NCBI RefSeq assembly: GCF_008124615.1
Contig: NZ_VNIB01000007.1
Location: forward strand, 1-64,000
Direction of reading: 5' to 3'
Length of the DNA stretch: 64,000 nt
Source: Geothermobacter ehrlichii
Lineage (GTDB): Bacteria; Desulfobacterota; Desulfuromonadia; Desulfuromonadales; Geothermobacteraceae
Of the stretch, positions 25,982 through 33,974 are shown piece by piece. A program made the position numbers and the translations under genes. Under the pieces are notes generated by a model, which saw nothing but the letters and a program-made list of their open reading frames with translations, searched no databases and was not told where the DNA came from. Within the stretch, counting starts at the first letter, position 1. Each line of letters opens with the position of its first letter.

Positions 25982-26745
25982 GACTGTTTCCGTAGAACGG
26001 GTGGTGGCGACTGGTGACAGAATCTGAGTGACGAGGTCGATGGGGCGCACCCCGCGCCGGGCGAACTGGATGCCGGACTTGCCGGTTTCTCGACAATGAA
26101 AAGCATGAACGGCCACAATGGCAGGCCGATGCGTTTTGCCAAAACGACCCAACCGCCTGCCCGCTCCAGCACCGAAACGACACTGACGGCCCGGCAGCCC
26201 ATGGACAGCCGGGGAAACCGCCAGGCGATATCTTCAATGCGGCCGGCCAGCCATCTGACAAGCCTGTTTTCAGGCTCGGTCGAATGGGCAACCGCAACCC
26301 TGCCGCCGGGCCTGGTCACCCGGAACAGTTCCAGAGCGCCCTGTTCCGGGTCATCCAGGGGACACAGGCTGTAGGTTGAAAGGACCACGTCAAAGCTGTC
26401 ATCGGCAAACGGCAGACGGGCCATGTCACCCGTCTGAAAAGTCACGCGGTCCTGAAGCCCCTCCCGGATCGCCTTTTCCCGTGCCACCGCCAGCATCTCT
26501 GCGCTGAGATCGAAGAGAGTCACCCGGCCACGCTCACCTGCCAACCGCGCAGCCAGAAGCCCGGCCGATCCGGTGCCGGAACCGCAATCCAGGATTCTGT
26601 CGCCTTGGCGAACAGCATTCTCGACCAGAATCCTTCTGCCCTTCTGGTCGGTTCCGGCCGTGAGGAATGCGTGCAGGAAATCATATCGCTTCGCGATCTG
26701 TCCATAGATGCCCTGCAGTTTTTCCCTGCTCAACGCTTTGCGCAT
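25978..26745 (-). CDS. class I SAM-dependent methyltransferase, UbiE/MenG-like
   Basis: A 255-residue methyltransferase. The SAM-binding motif I is ILDCGSGTGSAGLLAARLAG, with the acidic end of strand 2 in VTLFDLSAEML, GDMARLPFADDSFDVVLSTY after it and the post-motif RVTRPGGRVAVAHS. These point to the UbiE/Coq5 group but the substrate is unknown. After the natural-looking end FMLFIVEKP the frame runs on for about 30 serine- and proline-rich residues (ASPASSSPGAGCAPS), which may come from a small frameshift or late stop mutation. ATG 26745 has GAGAGG upstream. It is translationally coupled to the damaged SRPBCC gene. Confidence 0.82.
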   Translation of the reverse strand: MRKALSREKLQGIYGQIAKRYDFLHAFLTAGTDQKGRRILVENAVRQGDRILDCGSGTGSAGLLAARLAGERGRVTLFDLSAEMLAVAREKAIREGLQDRVTFQTGDMARLPFADDSFDVVLSTYSLCPLDDPEQGALELFRVTRPGGRVAVAHSTEPENRLVRWLAGRIEDIAWRFPRLSMGCRAVSVVSVLERAGGWVVLAKRIGLPLWPFMLFIVEKPASPASSSPGAGCAPSTSSLRFCHQSPPPVLRKQS

Positions 26746-26805
26746 CCATGCCCTCTCAAATAAGAGACGGCAAAAGTGTCACCCATGCAATGACGCCGGT
26801 CAATA

Positions 26806-26840
26806 GAAACAAACGGCCGCAGACGAAAACGCCTGCGGCC
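26806..26840 (-). terminator. terminator after valS
   Basis: On the minus strand GGCCGCAGGCG and CGTCTGCGGCC form an 11-bp stem around TTTT, followed by GTTTGTTTC. It lies 28 nt after the valS stop. Confidence 0.85.
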
Positions 26841-26868
26841 GGGGTGATGCGTCGATCTGGCGGAAGGT

Positions 26869-29526
26869 TCATCCGAGGGAGCGGATGCGCTCCAGGCTCT
26901 GCTTGAGCACCGCCAGCTTCTCTTCGGCCTGGGCCAGCTTGCCGCGGTCCTTTTCCAGCACGTGCGCCGGGGCGTTGGCGACGAACTTCTCGTTTGAGAG
27001 CTTCTTGCGGAAGAAATCGACATCCTTCTGCACCTTGGCGACCTCCTTGCTCAGGCGCTTTTCCTCTTCGGCGATGTCGATCAGTCCGGCCAGGGGGACG
27101 AGAATCTCCACCGGGCCGGCGACCTGGGTCGCCGATTTTTCCGGACGCTCGATGCCGACGCCGAAGCGCAGCTCGTCGACCCGCGCCAGCGAGCGGATGT
27201 AGGCCTGCCCCTCGGCCACCACGGCGGCCGCCGCCTCGTCCCGGCAGTCGAGCACCACGGTGATGCGCCGGCTGGGGGCGATGTCCATCTCGCCGCGGAT
27301 GTTGCGAATGCCGCGGATGATCTCCATCACCTGCTCCATGCGCCCGGCCAGCGCCGCATCGGCTCTCAGCTCGGAGCCGTCCGGATAGGCGGCCTGCATC
27401 AGGTAGCGGCAGGGGCGCTTGCCGGGCAGCGCCTGCCAGATCTCCTCGGTGATGAAGGGCATGAAAGGATGCAGCAGCCGCAGCAGCTGCTCGAGCACCG
27501 TGTAGAGCACCGTCTGCACCCGCCGGCGGGCGGCGGCGTCCTCGCCGTAGAGCTCGTCCTTCACCAGCTCGACATACCAGTCGCAGAACTGGTGCCAGGT
27601 AAAGGCGTAGAGACTGCCGGCGGCGTCGTTGAACTTGTACTCGGCCAGCGCCTGGCCGGTGGCCGCGGCCGTCTCCCTGAGCCGGGTGAGAATCCACTGG
27701 TCGGCCGGCGACAGGTCGAGGCCGTCGAGGGTGCACCCCTCGGGATCGAAGTCCTCGAGATTCATCAGGGTGAACCGGCTGGCGTTCCACAGCTTGTTGG
27801 TGAAGTTGCGGTAGCCGGCGATGCGGTCGGTCGAGAGCTTGATGTCCCGTCCCATAGCGGCGAAGGCGGCCAGGGTGAAGCGGAAGGCGTCGGTGCCGTA
27901 TTCCTCGATCACCGTCAGAGGATCGATGACGTTCCCCTTGCTCTTGCTCATCTTCTGCCCCTGGGCGTCCCTGACCAGGGCGTGGATGTAGACGTCCCGG
28001 AACGGGACCTCACCCATGAACTTCAGCCCCATCATCATCATGCGGGCGACCCAGAAGAAGAGGATGTCGAAACCGGTCACCAGACAGGAGGTCGGATAGA
28101 ACTTCTGCAGGGTCTCGGTCTTCTCCGGCCAGCCCATGGTCGAAAAGGGCCAGAGGGCGGAGGAAAACCAGGTGTCGAGCACGTCGGTTTCGCGACGGAT
28201 GTTGCGGCTGCCGCAGTGGGCGCACGTCTCGGCGTCCTGGCGCGAAACGGTAATCTGGTCACAGTCGTCGCAGAACCAGGCCGGAATCTGGTGTCCCCAC
28301 CAGATCTGCCGGCTGATGCACCAGTCCTGGATGTTGCGCATCCATTCGAAGTAGGTCTTGGTCCAGTGCTCGGGAACGATGCGGGTCCTGCCGTCCTCGA
28401 CCGCCCTGATCGCCTCTTCGGCCAGCGGACCGACCTTGACGTACCACTGCTTGGAGAGCCAGGGCTCGATGACCGAGCGGCAGCGGTAGCACTCGCCGAC
28501 GGCGTTGGCGTGCTCCTCCACCTTCTCCAGCAGGCCCTGTGCCTCGAGATCGGCCAGCACCTTCTCGCGGGCCTCGAAACGGCCCAGCCCCCGGTAGGGA
28601 CCGCCGTTTTCGTTGACCACGGCCGATTCGTCGAAGATGTTGATCTGCTCAAGATCGTGCCGCCGTCCCAGCTCGAAGTCGTTGAAATCGTGGGCCGGGG
28701 TGATCTTCACCGCCCCGGAGCCGAACTCGCGGTCGACGTAGGTGTCGGCGACGATGGGAATCTCGCGGTCGACAAGGGGCAGCCGCACCTTGCGGCCGAC
28801 CAGGTCGGCGTAGCGCTCGTCCTCGGGATGCACTGCCACCGCCGTATCCCCGAGCATGGTTTCCGGACGGGTGGTCGCCACCACCAGGTAGCGGTCGCTG
28901 CCGACCACCGGGTAGCGCAGGTGCCAGATATGGCCCTTCTGCTCCTCGTGCTCGACCTCGAGGTCGGACAGGGCGGTGTGGCAGCGGGGACACCAGTTGA
29001 TCAGCCGGTTGGCACGGTAGATCAGTCCCTGCTCGTAGAGACTGACGAAGACTTCACGCACCGCCCGGGAGAGCCCCTCGTCCATGGTGAAACGCTCGCG
29101 GCGCCAGTCGCACGAGGCACCGAGCCGCTTGAGCTGATTGATGATCTGGCCGCCGGACTCCTCCCGCCAGCGCCAGACCCGCTCGACGAACTTTTCGCGC
29201 CCGAGCTCGTGCCGGTCGACCCCTTCGGCGGCGAGCTGTTTTTCGACCACGTTCTGGGTGGCGATGCCGGCATGGTCGGTGCCCGGCATCCAGAGAACCT
29301 CGTGGCCGGTCATCCGCTTCCAGCGGCAGAGAATGTCCTGCAGGGTATTGTTCAGAGCGTGTCCCATATGCAGGACACCGGTGACGTTCGGCGGGGGAAT
29401 GACGATGGAGTAATGGGGGCGAGGCGAATGCTCATCGGCTTCGAAACAGCCGTCTTCCTCCCACCGGCGGTACCATTTCAACTCGACATCGCGGGGCTCG
29501 TACCCCTTGGGCAATCCTTTGTCCAT
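26869..29526 (-). CDS. valS: valyl-tRNA synthetase
   Basis: An 885-residue class I synthetase that charges tRNA-Val. The HIGH motif appears as HMGHALNNTLQD near residue 50 and the KMSKS loop as KMSKSKGNVIDP. Zinc-type cysteines are seen in NWCPRCHTALSD and CDDCDQITV/CAHCGSRN. The editing domain lies between (VATTRPETMLGDTAVAVHP). The C-terminal coiled-coil arm typical of bacterial ValS runs from about 820 (EEEKRLSKEVAKVQKD) to the end. The start is MDKGLPKGYEP at 29526; the open frame upstream of it crosses the preceding operon's terminator. Confidence 0.97.
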   Translation of the reverse strand: MDKGLPKGYEPRDVELKWYRRWEEDGCFEADEHSPRPHYSIVIPPPNVTGVLHMGHALNNTLQDILCRWKRMTGHEVLWMPGTDHAGIATQNVVEKQLAAEGVDRHELGREKFVERVWRWREESGGQIINQLKRLGASCDWRRERFTMDEGLSRAVREVFVSLYEQGLIYRANRLINWCPRCHTALSDLEVEHEEQKGHIWHLRYPVVGSDRYLVVATTRPETMLGDTAVAVHPEDERYADLVGRKVRLPLVDREIPIVADTYVDREFGSGAVKITPAHDFNDFELGRRHDLEQINIFDESAVVNENGGPYRGLGRFEAREKVLADLEAQGLLEKVEEHANAVGECYRCRSVIEPWLSKQWYVKVGPLAEEAIRAVEDGRTRIVPEHWTKTYFEWMRNIQDWCISRQIWWGHQIPAWFCDDCDQITVSRQDAETCAHCGSRNIRRETDVLDTWFSSALWPFSTMGWPEKTETLQKFYPTSCLVTGFDILFFWVARMMMMGLKFMGEVPFRDVYIHALVRDAQGQKMSKSKGNVIDPLTVIEEYGTDAFRFTLAAFAAMGRDIKLSTDRIAGYRNFTNKLWNASRFTLMNLEDFDPEGCTLDGLDLSPADQWILTRLRETAAATGQALAEYKFNDAAGSLYAFTWHQFCDWYVELVKDELYGEDAAARRRVQTVLYTVLEQLLRLLHPFMPFITEEIWQALPGKRPCRYLMQAAYPDGSELRADAALAGRMEQVMEIIRGIRNIRGEMDIAPSRRITVVLDCRDEAAAAVVAEGQAYIRSLARVDELRFGVGIERPEKSATQVAGPVEILVPLAGLIDIAEEEKRLSKEVAKVQKDVDFFRKKLSNEKFVANAPAHVLEKDRGKLAQAEEKLAVLKQSLERIRSLG

Positions 29527-29562
29527 CTCTTGCAGCCTCTTCGGAATGATCGCGGTCGCTAC

Positions 29563-29598
29563 CCAAAAAAGAAGTGGGGATTCTAGCAATCCCCACTT
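29563..29598 (-). terminator. terminator of the CheW-like/receiver operon
   Basis: A perfect 11-bp stem (AAGTGGGGATT/AATCCCCACTT) with a 5-nt loop is followed by CTTTTTT on the minus strand, 37 nt after the receiver gene stop and just before valS. Confidence 0.92.
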
Positions 29599-29635
29599 CC
29601 ATCGTCAACTGGACTTGCTCTTCTGCCGGGCCGCG

Positions 29636-31048
29636 TCAGACCGCGTCTCGAATCTTGCGAAGCTCTTCCTTGATGTAACTTTCAGCGAGGTCGGGCACCA
29701 CCTCCCAGGCGATGCGCTCCAGCACCGTGCCGGCCAGCCGCTCGACGACCGCTCCCGCCACCTTTTCGACAATCGCCTCGAGCTGCTCCTCGTTCAGGGC
29801 CGCCGCCACCTGTTTCTCGACGGCCTCGGTGCCGGCGACGACGGGCACCTCTTCAGGCTCAGGCTCGGGCTCCATCGCCGCCAGGTCGATCCCCCTCACC
29901 TCCGGCTCTGCCGGCGCCACCGGCTCGACCGGTGCCTCTTCCCACTCGAAACCGGCGGCAGGAGCAGCCTCGCTGACCGGAATGGCAGCCGGTTCGGCAG
30001 CCGGTTCGGCAGCCGGTTCGGCAACGGTTTCTTCCTCCGCCACCGGTACCGGCTCGGCAGCGGCAGCGGCAGCTTCCAGCCCGGCTTCGGCCAGCAGTTC
30101 CTCTTCGTCGATCACGTCGATATCGTCGAGATCGAAAATCTCCTCTTCCGTCTCCTCCCAGATCGCCTCACCGGCAACTTCCCGCTCCGGTTCGGCGGCG
30201 ACGGGCCCAGGGGCTACGACCTCCTCTGTCGGCGGCTCCGGTTCGGGAGCAACAAAAGCCTCTTCCACCGCCACCGGCTCCGGCCGGGAAGCAGCTTCCT
30301 GCCCGGGCAGTACCGGCTCGGTGTCAAATTCGGGAGCGGGAGCCGGCTCCGGCAGCGGCTCGCTCAGCAGATCGTCCTCGTCGAAGCTGACCGCCCCCCA
30401 GATGTCGTCGTCCGCCACGGCGGCCTCCTCGGCCGGCACCTCGGTCGACTCCGGTTCTTCGGCGGCAGGTTGCGCGGCCGCCGCCGGCTCGGCGAACGGC
30501 TCCTCGAAATCGAAGTCCTCCTCGACGATCTCCAGGTCTTCCTCGTCGACCCAGATGTCCTCTTCGCCGAGCGACAGGATCTCTTCCTCCTCGACCTCGG
30601 CGGCCGGCTCTTCCGCAACGGCTGACGCCGCTTCCGCCGGCTCGTCGACCGCTGGCGACGGTGCCACCGCCTCGGCCGCGGCCCGTTCGAGCAGCTCTTC
30701 GACCTTGTCGATAAGCGCCTGCGACTCAAAGGGCTTGGCAATCCAGTCGTCGGCACCGGCCTGACGGGCCTTGTCCTCGTCGAACGGCTCGAAGGTTCCG
30801 GTCAGCAGCAGAACGGGAACCGTCCTGAGCTCTGGGTCCTCCTTGACCGCGCGGCAGAGCTCGTAACCATTCTTGCCGGGCATGTAGACATCCGCCAGGA
30901 TGATGTCGGGACGCCGGGCCCTGGCGCTGTCCAGCGCGGCATCGCCATTGTCAACGATTTCGAGTTCGAAGTCTTCGTTGGCAAAGGTAATGCCGATGAC
31001 CTTCTGAATGGTGATGCTGTCATCGGCCAGAAGCAGCCTCTTGCTCAT
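29636..31048 (-). CDS. receiver-domain protein with long acidic Glu/Ala/Pro linker and C-terminal helix
   Basis: A 470-residue protein. Residues 1-123 are a complete receiver: D9/D10, phospho-acceptor D53 (ILADVYMPGKNGYE), T83 and K106. Residues about 125-410 are low-complexity, dominated by Glu, Ala, Pro and Val, with EPAAEPAAEPAAEP encoded by a short tandem DNA repeat around 29988-30023. The last 55 residues form a conserved-looking helical module (ERIAWEVVPDLAESYIKEEL). The layout recalls polarity or scaffold proteins such as RomR of Myxococcus, but homology to RomR is not shown. Co-transcription with two CheW-like genes suggests a role in chemosensory or motility signalling. Confidence 0.85.
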   Translation of the reverse strand: MSKRLLLADDSITIQKVIGITFANEDFELEIVDNGDAALDSARARRPDIILADVYMPGKNGYELCRAVKEDPELRTVPVLLLTGTFEPFDEDKARQAGADDWIAKPFESQALIDKVEELLERAAAEAVAPSPAVDEPAEAASAVAEEPAAEVEEEEILSLGEEDIWVDEEDLEIVEEDFDFEEPFAEPAAAAQPAAEEPESTEVPAEEAAVADDDIWGAVSFDEDDLLSEPLPEPAPAPEFDTEPVLPGQEAASRPEPVAVEEAFVAPEPEPPTEEVVAPGPVAAEPEREVAGEAIWEETEEEIFDLDDIDVIDEEELLAEAGLEAAAAAAEPVPVAEEETVAEPAAEPAAEPAAIPVSEAAPAAGFEWEEAPVEPVAPAEPEVRGIDLAAMEPEPEPEEVPVVAGTEAVEKQVAAALNEEQLEAIVEKVAGAVVERLAGTVLERIAWEVVPDLAESYIKEELRKIRDAV

Positions 31049-31092
31049 GGAAAGCCTCCTTGTCGTGTTCAGAAACAGGGCAATGCCGCCAG

Positions 31093-31503
31093 TCAGCCCA
31101 CGCTCGCCAGAAAACGGTCGATATCGATCAGGGGGACGCGTCGCTCCCGGCAGCGAATCCAGGCCGTCTGCCAGGGGGGAAGCGTCTCCTCCGCATCAGC
31201 TTCTTCCAGCATCTCGCCGCCGACCGTCGTCAGCACCCGGTCGACCGGGAAGGCGACCAGACCGCATTCGGAACGGCCGAGCAACAGGTAGGGAACCGCA
31301 GCCTCTCCGTCGGTCCGAAAACCGGCTCCGACGCAGACCGGAACGGGCACGTCCCCGTGCAGGACAACGCCGAGAAAACCCGACGGTAACTGCGGCAGGG
31401 GAAAGATCTCCGCTCCCTCGACGACAGCCTTCACCTGGCCGACGCTGAAAGCGAACAACCCGTCTCCGACGCCGACCAGGACGAACTTCGGATCGAGGTT
31501 CAT
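31093..31503 (-). CDS. CheW-like protein
   Basis: A 136-residue protein with the CheW fold pattern: FVLVGVGDGLFAFSVGQVKAVVE at the N-terminus, GFLGVVLHGDVPVPV in the centre and RERRVPLIDIDRFL at the end. It is short for CheW and diverges in the middle. Its ATG overlaps the stop of a second CheW-like gene (ATGA) and the acidic receiver gene follows 44 nt later. No cheA or methyl-accepting receptor gene is in the window, so its partners are elsewhere. Confidence 0.78.
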   Translation of the reverse strand: MNLDPKFVLVGVGDGLFAFSVGQVKAVVEGAEIFPLPQLPSGFLGVVLHGDVPVPVCVGAGFRTDGEAAVPYLLLGRSECGLVAFPVDRVLTTVGGEMLEEADAEETLPPWQTAWIRCRERRVPLIDIDRFLASVG

Positions 31504-31922
31504 GGCGCACTCCGCCGGGCTGCCAGCCGTTCGCTGTCGCAGCAGATCAGCACCCGGCCCTGATGAACGGCGATCTGCCGGTAGCTCTGCCCCGGCTTGC
31601 GCAGCAGGGCCGGCACATCGCGCAGTATAAAGCTTTCGGCGGGAAAAACGCCAACAATATCGTCAACCAGCAGCCCCCAGGGCCGGTCGGGATCGCGAAA
31701 GACCAGAAGATGCCGCGCCGCGAAAGCTGCCGCCGCCGGCACGCCGAACAGGCTTTCCGGATCGCGAACGGGCACCTCCGCCCCCCGCAGCCGTATCGCC
31801 TCGCCATCCGGTAGCCACTCGAGTTCACCGGCAGCGAGCACCTCCTGCAGCTCGTCGATGCCGAAGAGCAGCTGCAGGGGCCCAACACCGGCAACCAGTT
31901 TCAACCTGTCGGCACTGACCAT
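31500..31922 (-). CDS. divergent CheW-like protein
   Basis: A 140-residue protein, first gene of the operon. It resembles CheW in outline (LQLLFGIDELQEVLA, RLRGAEVPVRDPESLFG, HLLVFRDPDRPWGLLVDDIVGVF) but conservation is weak. It could be a specialised adaptor or a scaffold unit for the acidic receiver protein. A good promoter lies 50-80 nt upstream. Confidence 0.7.
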   Translation of the reverse strand: MVSADRLKLVAGVGPLQLLFGIDELQEVLAAGELEWLPDGEAIRLRGAEVPVRDPESLFGVPAAAAFAARHLLVFRDPDRPWGLLVDDIVGVFPAESFILRDVPALLRKPGQSYRQIAVHQGRVLICCDSERLAARRSAP

Positions 31923-31972
31923 TGCACCTCGAAAGCGGAATACCGACCATCAACCGGCCGGAAAGCTCATTA

Positions 31973-32001
31973 AAGCTAGCACACCCCCTGGAGGGTGTCA
32001 A
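31973..32001 (-). promoter_or_regulatory. promoter of the CheW-like operon with an internal palindrome
   Basis: Minus strand TTGACA (32001-31996) and TAGCTT (31978-31973) with a 17-nt spacer. ACACCC-TCCAGG-GGGTGT in the -35/spacer region is a 6-bp inverted repeat that could be an operator. Confidence 0.6.
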
Positions 32002-32040
32002 GCTGCCGACCGGAGAAAAGATTCGCATTTATGCGCACTT

Positions 32041-32205
32041 ACCTGAATCAGCAAGCTCATCTCCGGCGGATGGCACAAGCCATTGGCCAGTCTGCGCTTT
32101 GCAAAAATCACCGACGAACCTATGGGGGCGCCCAAGATTTTTGCAAAGCGCATTCAGGCCATGCAGGTGCACTCTCCATCCGGCATGAACTCCACTGATT
32201 CAGGT
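32041..32205. repeat. 165-bp palindromic intergenic element, copy 2
   Basis: Perfect 11-bp terminal inverted repeats, ACCTGAATCAG and CTGATTCAGGT. A perfect 16-bp inner stem runs from GCGCTTTGCAAAAATC to GATTTTTGCAAAGCGC. The small hairpin ATGGC-ACAA-GCCAT and the blocks GAACCTATGGG and GCACTCTCCATCC correspond to copy 1 at 18188. It ends 2 bp from the dgt stop and may also act as its 3' hairpin. Confidence 0.9.
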
Positions 32206-32207
32206 CG

Positions 32208-33248
32208 TCAGACAACCTTCCACGGCTCCGGCAGAAAGAGCCGGCGATAGAGGTTGAGGGCAAACCGGTCGGTCATGCCGGCAATGAAATCGGCGATCCT
32301 CGTCTCCGGCGGCGCCGTCCGGTCCCAACCGGCTCCAAACTCGTCCAGGGCTTCGGGCTTTTCGAGAAAAAAACGGAACAGCTCTTCGAGTATCCGTGCC
32401 GCCTTGCCGAACTCGCGATCGACTCCCGCCGCGCGATAGACATGCATCCCAAGCCAGTCGCGCAGGGCCAGCAGCGCCTCGGCCCGTTCCTGTGACAGAT
32501 GGATATGGCCGTCGTCGACCCGCCGCGTGGTGGCAATGATGTCCTCGACCAGCACTCCGATGCGCCGTCCATGCCGGTCTCCGAGCGACCGCAGCATCCG
32601 GCGAGGCACAGATTCGGCGGCGATGAGTCCGCCCCGGATGGCGTCATCAAGGTCGTGGTTGACATAGGCGACGATATCGGCGAGACGGACGATCTCCCCC
32701 TCGCGGGTCGCGGGCCGGCGGGCGGGGTCCGGCTCGTGGAGCGGCCCCTCGCCCTTGGAATGACCGGCGATGCCGTTGCGCACCTCCCAGGTCAGGTTCA
32801 GGCCGGCACCATCCTTTTCGAGCCGGTCGACGACCCGCAGGCTCTGGTCGACATGCCGGAAGCCCCCCGGAACCAGCCGGTCGAGAACCCGTTCCCCGGC
32901 ATGACCGAAGGGAGTATGACCCAGGTCATGACCGAGGGCGATCGCTTCGGTCAGATCTTCGTTCAGCTCGAGAGCACGGGCGATGGTGCGGGCGATCTGG
33001 GAAACTTCGAGGGTATGGGTAAGCCGGGTTCGGTAATGATCGCCTTCGGGAGAAAGAAAAACCTGCGTCTTGTATTTGAGCCGGCGGAACGACTTGCTGT
33101 GCAGGATGCGATCACGATCGACCTGGTAACAGGTTCTTACAGGACAGGGATCTTCGTCGACGGCACGCCCTTGCGTATTCTGACTCAGCGATGCCTGTTT
33201 CGAAAGAGTCTTTCTCTCTCTTTCCTCAATCGTTTCTCTGACGGTCAT
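32208..33248 (-). CDS. dgt: deoxyguanosinetriphosphate triphosphohydrolase-like protein
   Basis: A 346-residue HD-domain dNTP triphosphohydrolase. The N-terminal SFRRLKYKTQVF and HYRTRLTHTLEVSQIARTIARAL regions are typical, and the metal site is built from the H of RLTHTLEV, HDLGHTPFGHAGE and a later aspartate (ADIVAYVNHDLDDA). It should split dNTPs into deoxynucleoside and triphosphate and so control dNTP pools. The start is uncertain: ATG 33248 (MTVRETIEE) fits family length, but no ribosome-binding site is clear, and two ATGs at 33299-33302 are in frame. Confidence 0.92.
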   Translation of the reverse strand: MTVRETIEERERKTLSKQASLSQNTQGRAVDEDPCPVRTCYQVDRDRILHSKSFRRLKYKTQVFLSPEGDHYRTRLTHTLEVSQIARTIARALELNEDLTEAIALGHDLGHTPFGHAGERVLDRLVPGGFRHVDQSLRVVDRLEKDGAGLNLTWEVRNGIAGHSKGEGPLHEPDPARRPATREGEIVRLADIVAYVNHDLDDAIRGGLIAAESVPRRMLRSLGDRHGRRIGVLVEDIIATTRRVDDGHIHLSQERAEALLALRDWLGMHVYRAAGVDREFGKAARILEELFRFFLEKPEALDEFGAGWDRTAPPETRIADFIAGMTDRFALNLYRRLFLPEPWKVV

Positions 33249-33339
33249 TGTCAAACCGATGCAAAAAAATTCAACTGACTTCTTGTCAAATGATCGCATC
33301 AATATTATCTTTAGCGTTCACAAGGTCAAAGAAAAAGTT

Positions 33340-33369
33340 GCGGGGCCGCTATCAAACGGCCGCTTTTTT
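33340..33369 (+). terminator. hairpin plus T-run upstream of the MucR-like gene
   Basis: GCGGGGCCG pairs with CGGCCGC (two-base bulge), followed by TTTTTT. It points toward the MucR-like gene, where it would end a short upstream plus-strand transcript or attenuate the leader. Confidence 0.65.
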
Positions 33370-33387
33370 CATTTCAATCCACTGAAT

Positions 33388-33415
33388 CCGGCAACGTTGT
33401 GATCAAAGTTGCCGG
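33388..33415. promoter_or_regulatory. inverted repeat in the 5' leader of the MucR-like gene
   Basis: CCGGCAAC (33388-33395) and GTTGCCGG (33408-33415) are perfect 8-bp arms around 12 nt, 27 nt before the ATG at 33443. This could be an autoregulatory operator or an mRNA hairpin near the ribosome site. Confidence 0.65.
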
Positions 33416-33442
33416 AACCGAAAATCGAAAAGGAGAAAACAA

Positions 33443-33886
33443 ATGTCCGAACTGCTGCAAATGGCCAAGGATCTCGTCGAAGCCCAGGCGACCTCCCGTT
33501 CCATGTCGACCGAAGAAATGGTCAGCTCCCTGTCCGAACTGTACAAGGCGCTGCAGAAACTGTCCCAGGCCCCTGAAGCCGCCGGCGAACAACAGGAAGG
33601 AGCGCCGGTCGTCAGCCGCAAGAAGGCCTTCGGACGTGACAAGGTCTACTGCATGATCTGCGGTGAAGGGATGAAGACCCTCGCCCGGCACCTGCGCACC
33701 AAGCACGACATGACCCCCGCCGACTACCGCCGCCAGTTCGACATTCCCCGCTCGCAGCCGCTGGCGGCCAAGAGCTATTCCGAAACCCGCCGCCAGATGG
33801 CCCTCGACGCCGGACTGGCCGACAACCTGGCCAAGGCTCGCGCCGCCAGAAAAAAGGGCGGCCGGAAAAAGGCTGCCAAAAAATAA
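33443..33886 (+). CDS. MucR/Ros-family zinc-finger transcriptional regulator
   Basis: A 147-residue protein. The Ros/MucR zinc finger is complete (CMICGEGMKTLARHLRTKH, pattern C-2-C-11-H-4-H), followed by the family's DMTPADYRRQFDIP. The N-terminal part is helical, and the tail is rich in Lys and Arg (ARKKGGRKKAAKK), probably for nonspecific DNA contact. Family members are H-NS-like repressors binding AT-rich DNA. AAAGGAG precedes ATG 33443. A leader palindrome and tandem terminators flank it, so it is monocistronic and perhaps autoregulated. Confidence 0.92.
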   Translation: MSELLQMAKDLVEAQATSRSMSTEEMVSSLSELYKALQKLSQAPEAAGEQQEGAPVVSRKKAFGRDKVYCMICGEGMKTLARHLRTKHDMTPADYRRQFDIPRSQPLAAKSYSETRRQMALDAGLADNLAKARAARKKGGRKKAAKK

Positions 33887-33926
33887 AAGGGTCCGGCTGC
33901 GAAACAGCCGCCCTTTTCCGCTGTTC

Positions 33927-33957
33927 AAAAAAAGCGCCCCTTGCGGGGCGCTTTTTT
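33927..33957. terminator. bidirectional terminator between the MucR-like and DUF2914 genes
   Basis: AAAGCGCCCC-TTGC-GGGGCGCTTT is a perfect stem with A-tract and T-tract on the two sides, so it can serve both convergent genes. A second hairpin just upstream (GGCTG/CAGCC, 33895-33909) is flanked by AAAAGGG and CCCTTTT. Confidence 0.92.
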
Positions 33958-33974
33958 CACCTGAATCCGTGAGC

